The translations under genes and the position numbers were made by a program. A stretch of DNA of 15,318 nucleotides, from NCBI GenBank assembly GCA_003482405.1, contig DMZB01000273.1, forward strand, positions 1-15,318, written 5' to 3'. How positions within the stretch are numbered: position 1 is the first letter of the stretch; each line of letters opens with the position of its first letter. Below, piece after piece: positions 6,101 to 13,741 of the stretch. This stretch comes from Lactobacillus sp. (GTDB taxonomy: Bacteria > Bacillota > Bacilli > Lactobacillales > Lactobacillaceae). Below the pieces are notes generated by a model. The model did not search any database, was not told the DNA's origin, and worked only from the letters and a program-made list of their open reading frames with translations.

Positions 6101-8053
6101 GTGAAACATATTGTTGCTGGTGTCATCGCCCATGTCGATGCGGGGAAAACAACATTATCAGAGGCACTGTTGTACAAAACTGGTGCTGTCAGAACATTTG
6201 GCCGCGTGGATAACGGGGATGCCTTCCTTGATCCCGATGCATTGGAGAAACAGCGTGGCATCACGATTTTTTCACATCAGGCGAATCTTCAGTACCAAGA
6301 CTTGTCGCTGACTTTATTGGATACGCCGGGGCACGTCGACTTTGCCGCACAAACGGAACAAATTTTGCCTGTCCTTGATTATGCGATTCTCGTTGTTTCG
6401 GCAACTGATGGCGTTCAGGGCTATACGCGAACGTTGTGGCATTTGCTAAAACGATACGATGTTCCGACGATTATTTTCGTTAATAAAATGGACGCTGGCG
6501 GGGTGGATCGTGACGCCATTCTACAACAATTACAAACAGAATTGGCGCCGGGTTGTCTGCCGTTTGATTGGAACGGTGGCGACATTGACTCAATGCCCGA
6601 AGAAAACGCCGAAACTATTGCGTTACAGGACGATGCGATTCTCAACGACTATTTGGATGGGACAAAACTGACGGTCGCAACCATTCAACAGATGATCAAA
6701 CGGCGTGAAGTTTTTCCGTGTTTTTTTGGCTCAGGCCTCAAAATGACTGGAATCGAAACGTTATTGACTGGATTGAAACGCTGGACGATTGAGACACAAT
6801 CTGAGGAGTCTAAGTTTGGTGCTCGTGTCTTTAAAATTTCTCACGATGAGCAGGGCAATCGACTAACGTGGGCGCGGGTGACGAGCGGTGTACTGAAAAC
6901 AAAGGCCGAAATATTGCCAGAACAAAAAGCGAACCAACTGCGTGTCTACAATGGCGCAAAAAGTCAGATGGTTTCGGAAATCACAGCTGGTGGCGTGGGC
7001 GTCATCCTTGGTCTGACTGAAACTCGTCCGGGACAGGGGTTAGGCGTTGCTACCGGCAGTTTGGTACCCTTGTTACAGCCTGTTTTGAACTATGCAGTCA
7101 ACCTGAACGGCGTCGACGCACATGCCTGCTTAATGGCACTCAGACAGCTAGAAGATGAAGACCCACAGCTGCATGTCACGTGGTCCGAACAAGTTCAGGA
7201 AATTCGTGTGCAAATTATGGGGCCGATTCAACTGGAGGTCCTGCAAGATCAGCTCAAGACACGTTTTAATCTCGATGTTGGCTTCGGTGAAGGCAGTATT
7301 CTTTATCGTGAAACGATTACGCAACCGATCGAAGGTGTCGGCCACTTTGAACCGCTGCGCCACTACGCAGAAGTTCATTTGAAGATGGAACCGAGCGAGA
7401 CAGGGAGCGGCGTGACCTTTGATACAGACTGTTCAGTCGATGTGTTGGGTAAAAATTGGCAGCATCAAGTCCTAACTAGCCTGAACGCAAAAGATCATCT
7501 TGGCGTCTTGATTGGCGCGCCACTCACAGATGTGCACATTACCTTGATTACGGGTCGGGCAAGCATCGTCCATTCCGTTGGCGGCGATTTTCGGGAGGCG
7601 ACTTGGCGGGCGGTGCGACAAGGCCTAATGATGCTGCTGGCAAATGGCGGGAACCAACTATTGGAACCGTGGTATCAATTCAGATTGACCGTCGATGCCG
7701 ATAACGTTGGTCGGGCAATGAATGATATTCAGCGGATGCATGGGTCGTTTGAAACGCCCACAACAAATAGCGCCAACACCATTTTGAGTGGTGTGGCGCC
7801 GGTATCTGAGATGCAAGATTATGCACGAATTGTTCAGGCCTATACACATGGGTTTGGCCAACTGGAATGTATTGTCGATGGGTACCGACCCTGTCACAAC
7901 GCGGATGAAGTGATTGCGGCCACAAATTATAAACCGGTCAGTGATCTCGAGAATACACCTGATTCGGTTTTTTGTGCACACGGTGCAGGCTATCCTGTTG
8001 CGTGGAATAAAGTTCCGGCTGCTGCCCATGTCCCGTATGTGATGGAAAACTAG
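6101..8053 (+). CDS. Tet(M)-like ribosomal-protection-type translational GTPase
   Basis: The 650-residue protein is an EF-G-related GTPase of the Tet(M)/Tet(O)/Tet(W) branch (Tet(M) has 639). G motifs are intact: HVDAGKTT (11-18), RGITI (52-56), DTPGH (74-78) and NKMD (128-131). Domains II-V follow, including LMALRQLEDEDPQL near 344 and MGPIQLEVLQDQL near 373. In domain IV the loop GRASIVHSVGGDFR (485-498) aligns with GLYYSPVSTPADFR of Tet(M). The Ser-Pro-Val tip that reaches the tetracycline site is replaced by Ile-Val-His. The C-terminus carries a VFCAHGAGYPVAWNKV segment. GTG at 6101 has GAAAGAAGG 7 bases upstream. It is probably a chromosomal relative with a translation role, not a proven resistance gene. 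It converges on yaaA with no gap and no terminator between. Confidence 0.85.
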   Translation: MKHIVAGVIAHVDAGKTTLSEALLYKTGAVRTFGRVDNGDAFLDPDALEKQRGITIFSHQANLQYQDLSLTLLDTPGHVDFAAQTEQILPVLDYAILVVSATDGVQGYTRTLWHLLKRYDVPTIIFVNKMDAGGVDRDAILQQLQTELAPGCLPFDWNGGDIDSMPEENAETIALQDDAILNDYLDGTKLTVATIQQMIKRREVFPCFFGSGLKMTGIETLLTGLKRWTIETQSEESKFGARVFKISHDEQGNRLTWARVTSGVLKTKAEILPEQKANQLRVYNGAKSQMVSEITAGGVGVILGLTETRPGQGLGVATGSLVPLLQPVLNYAVNLNGVDAHACLMALRQLEDEDPQLHVTWSEQVQEIRVQIMGPIQLEVLQDQLKTRFNLDVGFGEGSILYRETITQPIEGVGHFEPLRHYAEVHLKMEPSETGSGVTFDTDCSVDVLGKNWQHQVLTSLNAKDHLGVLIGAPLTDVHITLITGRASIVHSVGGDFREATWRAVRQGLMMLLANGGNQLLEPWYQFRLTVDADNVGRAMNDIQRMHGSFETPTTNSANTILSGVAPVSEMQDYARIVQAYTHGFGQLECIVDGYRPCHNADEVIAATNYKPVSDLENTPDSVFCAHGAGYPVAWNKVPAAAHVPYVMEN

Positions 8054-8800
8054 TTAATCCTTTTTAAGGAATACAAACGTTGTCTCATCAGAACGTGATG
8101 CATCAAAATGATAATTCAAGTGATCAAACTGCTTTAAATCGCTGAGTTCGTGAACCTCGTTTTCGGCTAAGAAACGGACCATTTCACCCCGTGCCATTTT
8201 TGCAAACGTGGCGCGGGTTTTTAATTGGCCATTGACGAGGTGGCCAAAAATAATGTTAATCAGTGGTTCGTCGGTTTTTAAATAACGGCGAACCGTTTTT
8301 GTATACTCTTGTGAGGCTAGGTTAATCAGTGGTTCATCGTGCAGTTCAAGACCGAGTTCAGGTTTGGCACCCCAGAAATCATAAAGATTTTTATGCCCGT
8401 CTACAGTTAGTGGCGCCTGCATTTCAAGTCGGTAGGGGACAACGCCGTCAAACGGTCGTAAAACCCCATAGAATCCGGAGAGAATGCGTAAGTGATCCTG
8501 AACATACTGCAATGCATGGCCGGTAAAGACATCTGGTGCCATATATTGATACTGAATACCAGAGTAGGCAATCAAGGCCGGGGTCAGTTGACGTTTGAGA
8601 TCAATGTGTTGGAGTTGTTGATAGGCTTGCTGAGCAATTTTGTCGCTGCAATGCCAAAGATCGTGAAGTTCTGGATAACTCATCTCTTTTAACGTGTGTA
8701 AAATTTCCTGTGTTTCCGGTAAAAATTGTGGCTGGGATGCAATGTCAAAGCTATCAGTATCAACTTTCATCTTTTTAGCCGGCGAGATAATTATTTTCAT
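8054..8800 (-). CDS. yaaA: Peroxide stress protein YaaA (UPF0246)
   Basis: The 248-residue protein is a full-length YaaA/DUF328 member. Recognisable family motifs include the N-terminal IIISPAKKM, LIAYSGIQYQYM, LSGFYGVLRPFDGVVPYRLEM, LYDFWG, LINLASQEYTK and the near-terminal DETTFVFLK. In E. coli YaaA lowers free intracellular iron during hydrogen peroxide stress and binds DNA; the same role here is inferred by family. The ATG at 8800 has AAAGGA 6 bases upstream. It is the last gene of a minus-strand operon, 39 bases after a small membrane-protein gene. Its stop codon (8054-8056) directly abuts the stop codon of the GTPase gene on the other strand, so no terminator fits between them. Confidence 0.93.
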   Translation of the reverse strand: MKIIISPAKKMKVDTDSFDIASQPQFLPETQEILHTLKEMSYPELHDLWHCSDKIAQQAYQQLQHIDLKRQLTPALIAYSGIQYQYMAPDVFTGHALQYVQDHLRILSGFYGVLRPFDGVVPYRLEMQAPLTVDGHKNLYDFWGAKPELGLELHDEPLINLASQEYTKTVRRYLKTDEPLINIIFGHLVNGQLKTRATFAKMARGEMVRFLAENEVHELSDLKQFDHLNYHFDASRSDETTFVFLKKD

Positions 8801-8839
8801 ATTAGGTCCTTTTTCTGACGTGAGTTGGAGAACCGACCA

Positions 8840-9040
8840 CTATTTTTTACCCTTAACGATTCGTGATGCGACAAACGAAACAATGGCGAGTGCAAAAGAC
8901 CAGCCAACAACGCCATGAGGAATGTTGTAAGCGTAAATGGGATAAATTGATGACAGATCGTCTTGCTTAATTGCGATTCCCCAGCGAATGACTGCAATAG
9001 CCAGAAAAACGACTGAAATAAGTGCGAGTTTTTTTCTCAT
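8840..9040 (-). CDS. Small two-helix membrane protein
   Basis: This 66-residue protein has two membrane helices, at about residues 4-22 and 43-62, joined by a polar loop with several Asp and Tyr residues, and ends in a Lys-rich tail. I recognise no family. The ATG at 9040 is preceded by GGAG at 8 bases and overlaps the stop codon of the upstream regulator gene in an ATGA arrangement. That indicates translational coupling and argues strongly that this short ORF is real. It sits in an operon between the XRE regulator gene and yaaA. A role as a membrane partner of the regulator is possible but only inferred from position. Confidence 0.75.
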   Translation of the reverse strand: MRKKLALISVVFLAIAVIRWGIAIKQDDLSSIYPIYAYNIPHGVVGWSFALAIVSFVASRIVKGKK

Positions 9041-9867
9041 GATGACGTCTCCGTTTCTATGTGAGCGAGATGATTCCGAGTGGCAGCGTCAGCGGCGTTT
9101 TCGATAACGATGAACTGGTGAGTAGCGGGCACTTCGAAAGTATTTTCAACTAGGTAAAGCTCCTGATGCGTTTCAGTTTGAAAAAACAGACGTTGGGGTT
9201 CGAAGTTTGTCACAGTGAGTGTGTTCCAAACGGACAAAAAGGTGGGATCCTGATTCACCGACTGAAAAACTTGATATAAAAATTTGGAATCGGGTGATTG
9301 GCTGTAGTGATTTCGAAAAACAGCGGTCAAATATTGTGCGACTTGTTCCCAATTGATGAGTGATGAACGTATTTCAGGGTCATTAAAGGTTCGCCAAACC
9401 AAATTCCGTTTGAGCGAAGGTTGCGTTGCGTCAAAGTTAAACAATCGCTGGTAAGTTGCGTTGGCAGCCAGGATGGTCAGCTGTTGATCCATGATGTAGG
9501 CGGGTCTTGGTGATAGATCAGCAATAAAACTGCTGAGTTGTTCGGAAACATCAGGTTGTTTTTGTGCCGGTGGGCGCAGACCTGTGAGATTAAAGGCGTA
9601 GTCTGTTTCAGCCGCAGTCAGTTGAAGAACCCGGCAGAGGGCGGCTAAAACATCACCAGAGGGAATCGAACCCGTGCGGCCTTGCTCAATTCGGGTATAC
9701 CAATCGGTACTGATGTTGGCTAAGTCGGCAACTTCTTCTCGCGTGAGTCCAGGTGTTCGCCGTGATCGTGTTTGTGAGACTGCAAAATTGGCAATGTCTG
9801 CAGTGGTTCGTTTGTAACGCAGAAAATGGCCTAAAACTTTTTCGTTGATAACGTCCACCTCCTTCAT
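9037..9867 (-). CDS. XRE-family regulator with MmyB-like ligand-binding domain
   Basis: From the chosen start the protein has 276 residues. An XRE helix-turn-helix covers about residues 11-70 (LGHFLRYKR, then SRRTPGLTREEVADLANISTDWYTRIEQGR). An MmyB-like (MLTR) ligand-binding domain covers about 105-265. Such proteins bind small molecules, including fatty acids in some members, and usually act on a divergent gene. The frame runs up to 9939, but starting there would leave only 30 bases to the divergent gap gene, so I chose the ATG at 9867. A perfect AAGGAGGTG lies inside codons 2-4 of this start, which hints that translation might begin slightly later, at a non-standard codon. It is coupled to the membrane-protein gene by an ATGA overlap. 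Confidence 0.87.
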   Translation of the reverse strand: MKEVDVINEKVLGHFLRYKRTTADIANFAVSQTRSRRTPGLTREEVADLANISTDWYTRIEQGRTGSIPSGDVLAALCRVLQLTAAETDYAFNLTGLRPPAQKQPDVSEQLSSFIADLSPRPAYIMDQQLTILAANATYQRLFNFDATQPSLKRNLVWRTFNDPEIRSSLINWEQVAQYLTAVFRNHYSQSPDSKFLYQVFQSVNQDPTFLSVWNTLTVTNFEPQRLFFQTETHQELYLVENTFEVPATHQFIVIENAADAATRNHLAHIETETSS

Positions 9868-9969
9868 GGGATGAATTGTCCTAGGATGAACTGACTCTGA
9901 ATCATAAATACTTCTACTTGCATAATATAACTGTTGCAATCAGTAATCACTATGTAGGAGGAGTTTTAG
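9868..9969. promoter_or_regulatory. Divergent regulatory region between XRE regulator and gap
   Basis: This gap carries the promoters of two divergent genes. An inverted repeat, TTGCA (9918-9922) and TGCAA (9935-9939) with a 12-base AT-rich spacer, lies at its centre and is a candidate operator for the XRE protein. AT-rich hexamers (TAATAT, 9923-9928) lie inside it. I cannot assign a clear -35/-10 pair to either gene. The gap gene has a strong GGAGGAG ribosome-binding site at 9957-9963. Confidence 0.45.
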
Positions 9970-10995
9970 ATGACTGTCAAAGTTGGAATTAACGGATTTG
10001 GTCGTATTGGGCGGTTAGCTTTTCGTCGTTTATTAGCCGTAAGTCAAGCGTCGACAAACATTGAGGTCGTCGCAATTAACGATTTAACCTCACCGTCTAT
10101 GTTGGCCTATTTGTTGAAGTATGACACCACACACGGACCGCTTGAGGCGAGTGTTACCGCAACTGATGATGCCCTGATTGTCGATGGGCACACTTATCAC
10201 GTTTATGCGGAGCCAGACGCCGCCAAAATTCCGTGGGCAGCTAATGATGGTGTTGATTTTGTGCTGGAATGTACCGGTTTTTACACATCCAAGGAGAAAG
10301 CAGCAGCACATTTACGGTCAGGCGTTAAACGTGTGCTGGTGTCCGCACCGGCAGGCCGTGATGTGAAAACGATTGTCCCAAGTGTTAACGAACAACAGTT
10401 GACCGCCGCCGACCAGATTGTCTCTGCCGGATCATGCACGACTAACTGTTTGGCCCCGATGGCAGATGCATTGGATCGCGAATTTGGAATTGTTGCAGGA
10501 ACAATGACGACAGTTCATGCCTTTACGAGTAGTCAGATGATTTTAGACGGACCAAGTCGTGGTGGCAAATTGCGGCCTGCCCGTACGGCGTCTGCGAACA
10601 CCATTCCACATTCTTCCGGTGCCGCAAAAGCCATTGGCCTAGTGCTGCCACAGTTGGATGGCAAACTTCAGGGCCATGCGCAACGCGTGCCAGTAATTGA
10701 TGGCTCGCTGACTGAGTTAGTCACAGTGCTCAAGACGGGGCACCTAACAGCCGATGAGATCAATGCCCGAATCAAACCGTATACCGATCATAATGAAAGC
10801 TTTGGTTGGAATGAGGACCAGATTGTTTCAAGCGACATCATCAACTCGACATTTGGCTCTGTATTTGACCCGACGCAAACGGAAGTTATAACTGCTGGCG
10901 ACACACAGTTGGTGAAAAGCGTTGCTTGGTATGACAACGAGTACGGCTTTACCTGCCAAATGATTCGAGTGATGGCGAAAATGGCTAGTTTGTAA
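9970..10995 (+). CDS. gap: Type I glyceraldehyde-3-phosphate dehydrogenase
   Basis: The 341-residue enzyme converts glyceraldehyde 3-phosphate, NAD+ and phosphate to 1,3-bisphosphoglycerate in glycolysis. The Rossmann motif GFGRIGR is at 9-15, and Asp38 in INDLTS is the residue that favours NAD+ over NADP+. The catalytic Cys156 lies in SAGSCTTNC and the catalytic His183 in TVHAF. Arg239 in HAQRVPV and the C-terminal WYDNEYGF signature are intact, so the enzyme should be active. The ATG has GGAGGAG about 6 bases before it. The gene stands alone: no cggR, pgk, tpiA or eno is next to it, as would be found in the classical glycolytic operon. Instead it is divergent from an XRE regulator operon that also encodes YaaA. 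Whether this is the main or a second GAPDH of the genome cannot be told from the window. Confidence 0.95.
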   Translation: MTVKVGINGFGRIGRLAFRRLLAVSQASTNIEVVAINDLTSPSMLAYLLKYDTTHGPLEASVTATDDALIVDGHTYHVYAEPDAAKIPWAANDGVDFVLECTGFYTSKEKAAAHLRSGVKRVLVSAPAGRDVKTIVPSVNEQQLTAADQIVSAGSCTTNCLAPMADALDREFGIVAGTMTTVHAFTSSQMILDGPSRGGKLRPARTASANTIPHSSGAAKAIGLVLPQLDGKLQGHAQRVPVIDGSLTELVTVLKTGHLTADEINARIKPYTDHNESFGWNEDQIVSSDIINSTFGSVFDPTQTEVITAGDTQLVKSVAWYDNEYGFTCQMIRVMAKMASL

Positions 10996-11005
10996 TCGTT
11001 TAAGC

Positions 11006-11054
11006 TGAAATGGTGATGTACGCGGTATGCCGTATACTACTTAAATACACCACT
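11006..11054. terminator. Possible weak bidirectional terminator between gap and tetR
   Basis: The short gap between two convergent genes contains imperfect outer arms (AAATGGTG... and ...CACCACTTT) around an imperfect inner repeat (GTACGCGGTA / TGCCGTATAC). The pairing has bulges and the T tract is short. It is the only candidate terminator for gap, and I rate it low. Confidence 0.3.
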
Positions 11055-11657
11055 TTAATCTTGAATTGGCTCGGTGAAACTAAAAAAGATATTGGCCATT
11101 TCAGTGGAACTCTCCGGAGTTCCTTTTTGAATCCAACTAAATAGTAACTGACTCAAACCACCAACGGCAAACGCAATCCAGTAATCAGGATACTGTTGAT
11201 TGCCATGAATAACGTGGTTTGCCAACATGTCTTTGAAATAGTCGCGAAAATTATAATCGACGAGATAACCCAGATCGGCGTCAATTAATTCTTGTGTAGT
11301 GTCCCGAAAGCCGCGGAAAAATTCAAAAAACTCGAACGCCATTTGATGTGGGTCATGAATTTTATATTTTCGGATAATACGTAAATACTGCTGATATTCA
11401 CGCTGAAATTTGTCAGTGATGATACCTTCTTTAGAAGTGAAATGACGATAGTAGAACATCCGTGAAACCTTTGCTTCACGACAAAGCGTTGCGATTTGAA
11501 TATCGTTGAGCGATTGCTGTTTGACACAGACCATCAGCGCCTTAAACAGTAATTCTTTCTTTAAAGTTGTGCGTGTATCGCTGAAATTAAAATCAGTTTT
11601 CGTGACACAATTCCCCCTTATGTAACGGTCGAATTTATTTCCAAGTATAGCACTCAT
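11055..11657 (-). CDS. TetR/AcrR-family transcriptional regulator
   Basis: A TetR-type helix-turn-helix starts at TTLKKELLFKALM and runs through IATLCREAKVSRMFYYRHFTSKEGII; the C-terminal part is the usual all-helical ligand and dimer domain. The frame is open to 11723, but that start would overlap the divergent CrtC-like gene. I give ATG 11657, which lacks a ribosome-binding site and lies on the -10 box of the divergent gene. A good site, AAGGGGGAA, stands further in, 6 bases before an in-frame GTC (codons read V-T-K-T-D-F). A GTG or ATG there would be the expected start, so the start codon may have mutated. The gene is divergent from the CrtC-like gene and is its likely repressor. It converges on gap. 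Confidence 0.8.
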   Translation of the reverse strand: MSAILGNKFDRYIRGNCVTKTDFNFSDTRTTLKKELLFKALMVCVKQQSLNDIQIATLCREAKVSRMFYYRHFTSKEGIITDKFQREYQQYLRIIRKYKIHDPHQMAFEFFEFFRGFRDTTQELIDADLGYLVDYNFRDYFKDMLANHVIHGNQQYPDYWIAFAVGGLSQLLFSWIQKGTPESSTEMANIFFSFTEPIQD

Positions 11658-11662
11658 ATAAT
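11634..11662 (+). promoter_or_regulatory. Promoter of the CrtC-like gene
   Basis: A perfect TATAAT (11657-11662) is preceded at 17 bases by a poor -35 box, TTTATT (11634-11639). The start codon follows 31 bases later. The weak -35 box and overlap with the start region of the divergent tetR gene fit a regulated promoter. Confidence 0.5.
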
Positions 11663-11693
11663 TCAGCCATAACGTTGGAGAGGAAGATGTCAA

Positions 11694-12782
11694 ATGACTG
11701 AAAGAGCAAGGTTTGCGAATCAAGAGGCCGATTATCAGAAGCTAAATTTATCCGACACCATTGAGCCGTGGGAAGATGGCATGCGGACAAGTGAATCTGG
11801 CGAGAACTTTGAATGGTGGTATTTCGACGCACATTTGAGTGATGGGTCGGCATTAGTCATTACATTTTATGACAAGTCAATAACCAGTCCGAGTGATGGG
11901 TTGAAGCCGGCCATCACAATTGATTTAGACCGTCCAAATGGGACGCACATTAGTAATGAATTGCCGTTTGATTCAGAAACTTTCCATGCCAGTCATGATC
12001 ATACAGATGTCCGTATTGCAGATAATTATTTTCGTGGTGATTTAAAGCACTACGACATTTTGGCCGCTACGCAAGACGTTAAAGCGGAGATTAGTTTCGA
12101 TAATGTGACACCGGCATGGCGGCCAACGACTGGCTATATTTATTTTGGTAACCACGATCAGTCGAATTTCTCATGGCTACCTGCGACACCACGAGGCGAG
12201 GCCAGCGTCAAGTTAACCGTTAACGGTCAAACGGAAACACTAACCGGCGTTTGTTATCACGATCATAACTGGGGCAATGTGCAGATGCTGAAGGTGATGC
12301 ATCATTGGTATTGGGGACGGGCGAATATCGATGACTACACGGTTATTTCCAGTTACATTACCGCGGAGAAGAAGTATGGCTATCAAGAATTACCGATTTT
12401 CATGCTGGCCAAAGGCGATAAGATTTTAGCCGATGATCCACAGTATCTAACGTACACAGAGAGTGATCCAGTTATTGACAAAAAGACGCAAAAGCCAGTG
12501 CATCACAAGCTTGAGTACGATTACAACGATGGGCAACAACATTATCGAGTGACCTATACGTGGCAACAAACAGTCTTAGACACGCGAATGGTAGATTTAT
12601 TACCACAACCAAAGCGGGCTTTAGCTAAACTGGCCCATTTTGATGGCGCTTATTTGAGATTTACCGGAGATGTTCAACTTGAGCGCTTTGACGGTGAAAC
12701 GGTGGTGGAAACGCACCACAGTGTGGCCTTGTGGGAGGAAATGTACTTCGGCAAAACGTTGCCGATGGTCGCAAAAAAATAA
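11694..12782 (+). CDS. CrtC-like lipocalin-related protein (hydroxyneurosporene synthase family)
   Basis: The 362-residue protein has the features of the CrtC/AttH-like family (PF07143), built of two lipocalin-like beta barrels. Markers are GENFEWWYFDAHLSDG (36-51), GVCYHDHNWGN (185-195) and HHWYWGRAN (203-211), which supply the family's conserved Trp, Tyr and His around the barrel openings. Members include carotenoid 1,2-hydratase, and related folds act as pericyclases in natural-product pathways. No carotenoid gene is nearby, so the substrate here is unknown. There is no signal peptide, so it should be cytoplasmic. The ATG at 11694 has AGAGGA 9 bases upstream. It lies between a divergent and a downstream tetR gene, which suggests tight control by a hydrophobic small molecule; this is inference. 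Confidence 0.8.
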   Translation: MTERARFANQEADYQKLNLSDTIEPWEDGMRTSESGENFEWWYFDAHLSDGSALVITFYDKSITSPSDGLKPAITIDLDRPNGTHISNELPFDSETFHASHDHTDVRIADNYFRGDLKHYDILAATQDVKAEISFDNVTPAWRPTTGYIYFGNHDQSNFSWLPATPRGEASVKLTVNGQTETLTGVCYHDHNWGNVQMLKVMHHWYWGRANIDDYTVISSYITAEKKYGYQELPIFMLAKGDKILADDPQYLTYTESDPVIDKKTQKPVHHKLEYDYNDGQQHYRVTYTWQQTVLDTRMVDLLPQPKRALAKLAHFDGAYLRFTGDVQLERFDGETVVETHHSVALWEEMYFGKTLPMVAKK

Positions 12783-12844
12783 AAACTAGCGTCGTTTGCC
12801 TGAGTGAGCTAAAGTTGTCGTATCTAGACTAACGAGGTGGGCAC

Positions 12845-13486
12845 ATGGCAGAGCCAGCGTCAAAAGGGAAAATTATTCAGTCGGCGTGGACGTTATTGAG
12901 TCAGGTCGGTGTGGACCAGTTTTCGATGCGGAAATTGGCCAAGGAAGTTGGCATTACCGCATCCACTTTGTATTGGCATTTTCCCAATAAGGACGCCATT
13001 TTTGCGGAAATGGTCGACGAGGTGTGTGCCGAGGCTCTGGGCGCGTTTAAAGTTGAATCTTCTTGGCAAACGCAACTGGTCAGTGACGGGATGGTATTTG
13101 CTAAAAAATTGCGGCAGCGGCCATTTTCTGCAGAGTTATTATTTATTACGCCGCCAACGACTGAACACTTTTGGCGAGTCAACGAGCAATTCCTCAAAAC
13201 GGTTGATGGGCTGACCTTAGCAGATTCAGAAAAGTTCACCATCATCAGTATTTATCTTGACTTCATTTTGACGTTTGAACGTGATCGTCAGTTACATCAA
13301 CAAAACGCTGACTTACGCGGCAAGAATCAGCAACCACCAGCGACTAATTTGCCTGCAAACATTCCCATATTGACGCGCATGTATCAACAAGGAGACTTCA
13401 ACCAGATGGATCGCGACAGTACGTTGGAATGGAGTCTTACCACACTGGTCAAGGGCTTTGAACAGCGACAGCAGGAAACAGAATAG
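12845..13486 (+). CDS. TetR-family regulator, TetR(B)-like DNA-binding domain
   Basis: The 213-residue protein has an N-terminal helix-turn-helix at about residues 8-55: IIQSAWTLLSQVGVDQFSMR, then KLAKEVGITASTLYWHFPNK. The TLYWH recognition-helix motif is the one found in the tetracycline repressor TetR itself, and the C-terminal half has the matching all-helical ligand and dimer layout. The ligand is not known, and I see no efflux gene beside it. ATG at 12845 has GAGGTG about 5 bases upstream. The gene starts 62 bases after the CrtC-like gene with no terminator between, so they are probably co-transcribed and this protein may act on the same promoter. A strong terminator follows. Confidence 0.9.
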   Translation: MAEPASKGKIIQSAWTLLSQVGVDQFSMRKLAKEVGITASTLYWHFPNKDAIFAEMVDEVCAEALGAFKVESSWQTQLVSDGMVFAKKLRQRPFSAELLFITPPTTEHFWRVNEQFLKTVDGLTLADSEKFTIISIYLDFILTFERDRQLHQQNADLRGKNQQPPATNLPANIPILTRMYQQGDFNQMDRDSTLEWSLTTLVKGFEQRQQETE

Positions 13487-13514
13487 TAGCAGTAGCTTAA
13501 ACTAAGGATTTTAC

Positions 13515-13572
13515 AAAGCAACGGCATTGGGGGACTTAACCTAACTAACCCACAATTCCGTTGCTTTATTTT
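13515..13572 (+). terminator. Rho-independent terminator after the second tetR gene
   Basis: AAAGCAACGG and CCGTTGCTTT form a perfect 10-bp stem. The long loop can extend the pairing through ATTGGGG and CCCACAAT with a bulge, and ATTTT follows. It closes the CrtC-like/tetR transcript. Confidence 0.8.
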
Positions 13573-13673
13573 GTCATAAAACTGCCAGAGGGTCGCGCAA
13601 ACACTTTGTTTGTCACTCAACTGCATCTTATTTGGCATGAATTGCACATAACATGGCGTGCACTGTCATATGC

Positions 13674-13702
13674 TTGACGTCCTCTACGCCCTACAATACA
13701 GT
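13674..13702 (+). promoter_or_regulatory. Sigma-A promoter of the SDR-AraC operon
   Basis: TTGACG (13674-13679) and TACAGT (13697-13702) are exactly 17 bases apart, 40 bases before the SDR start codon. Just upstream lies an imperfect dyad with core arms TGCAC (13643-13647) and GTGCA (13658-13662), with GCAT/ATGC on the outside. Its place immediately upstream of the -35 box is where an AraC-type activator usually binds. Confidence 0.75.
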
Positions 13703-13741
13703 CATTGAATCGCAATAATGATTAGATGAGGAGCTTAGTAG

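Noticed and set aside
7658..8029. 123-codon minus-strand ORF
   Set aside because: It lies wholly inside the GTPase gene on the opposite strand and has no ribosome-binding site or family resemblance.
6101..8053. Acquired tetracycline resistance gene tet(M)/tet(W)
   Set aside because: Overall similarity to Tet(M) is distant, the key loop tip is replaced, and no mobile element or foreign base composition is seen.
8054..8072. Small TCCTT/AAGGA inverted repeat at the GTPase-yaaA junction
   Set aside because: The stem is only 5 bp with a 3-base loop and has no T tract, and it lies in the yaaA coding region, so it is not a credible terminator.
12901..13245. 114-codon minus-strand ORF
   Set aside because: It is a shadow of the TetR(B)-like gene, which has a clear helix-turn-helix and a good ribosome-binding site.
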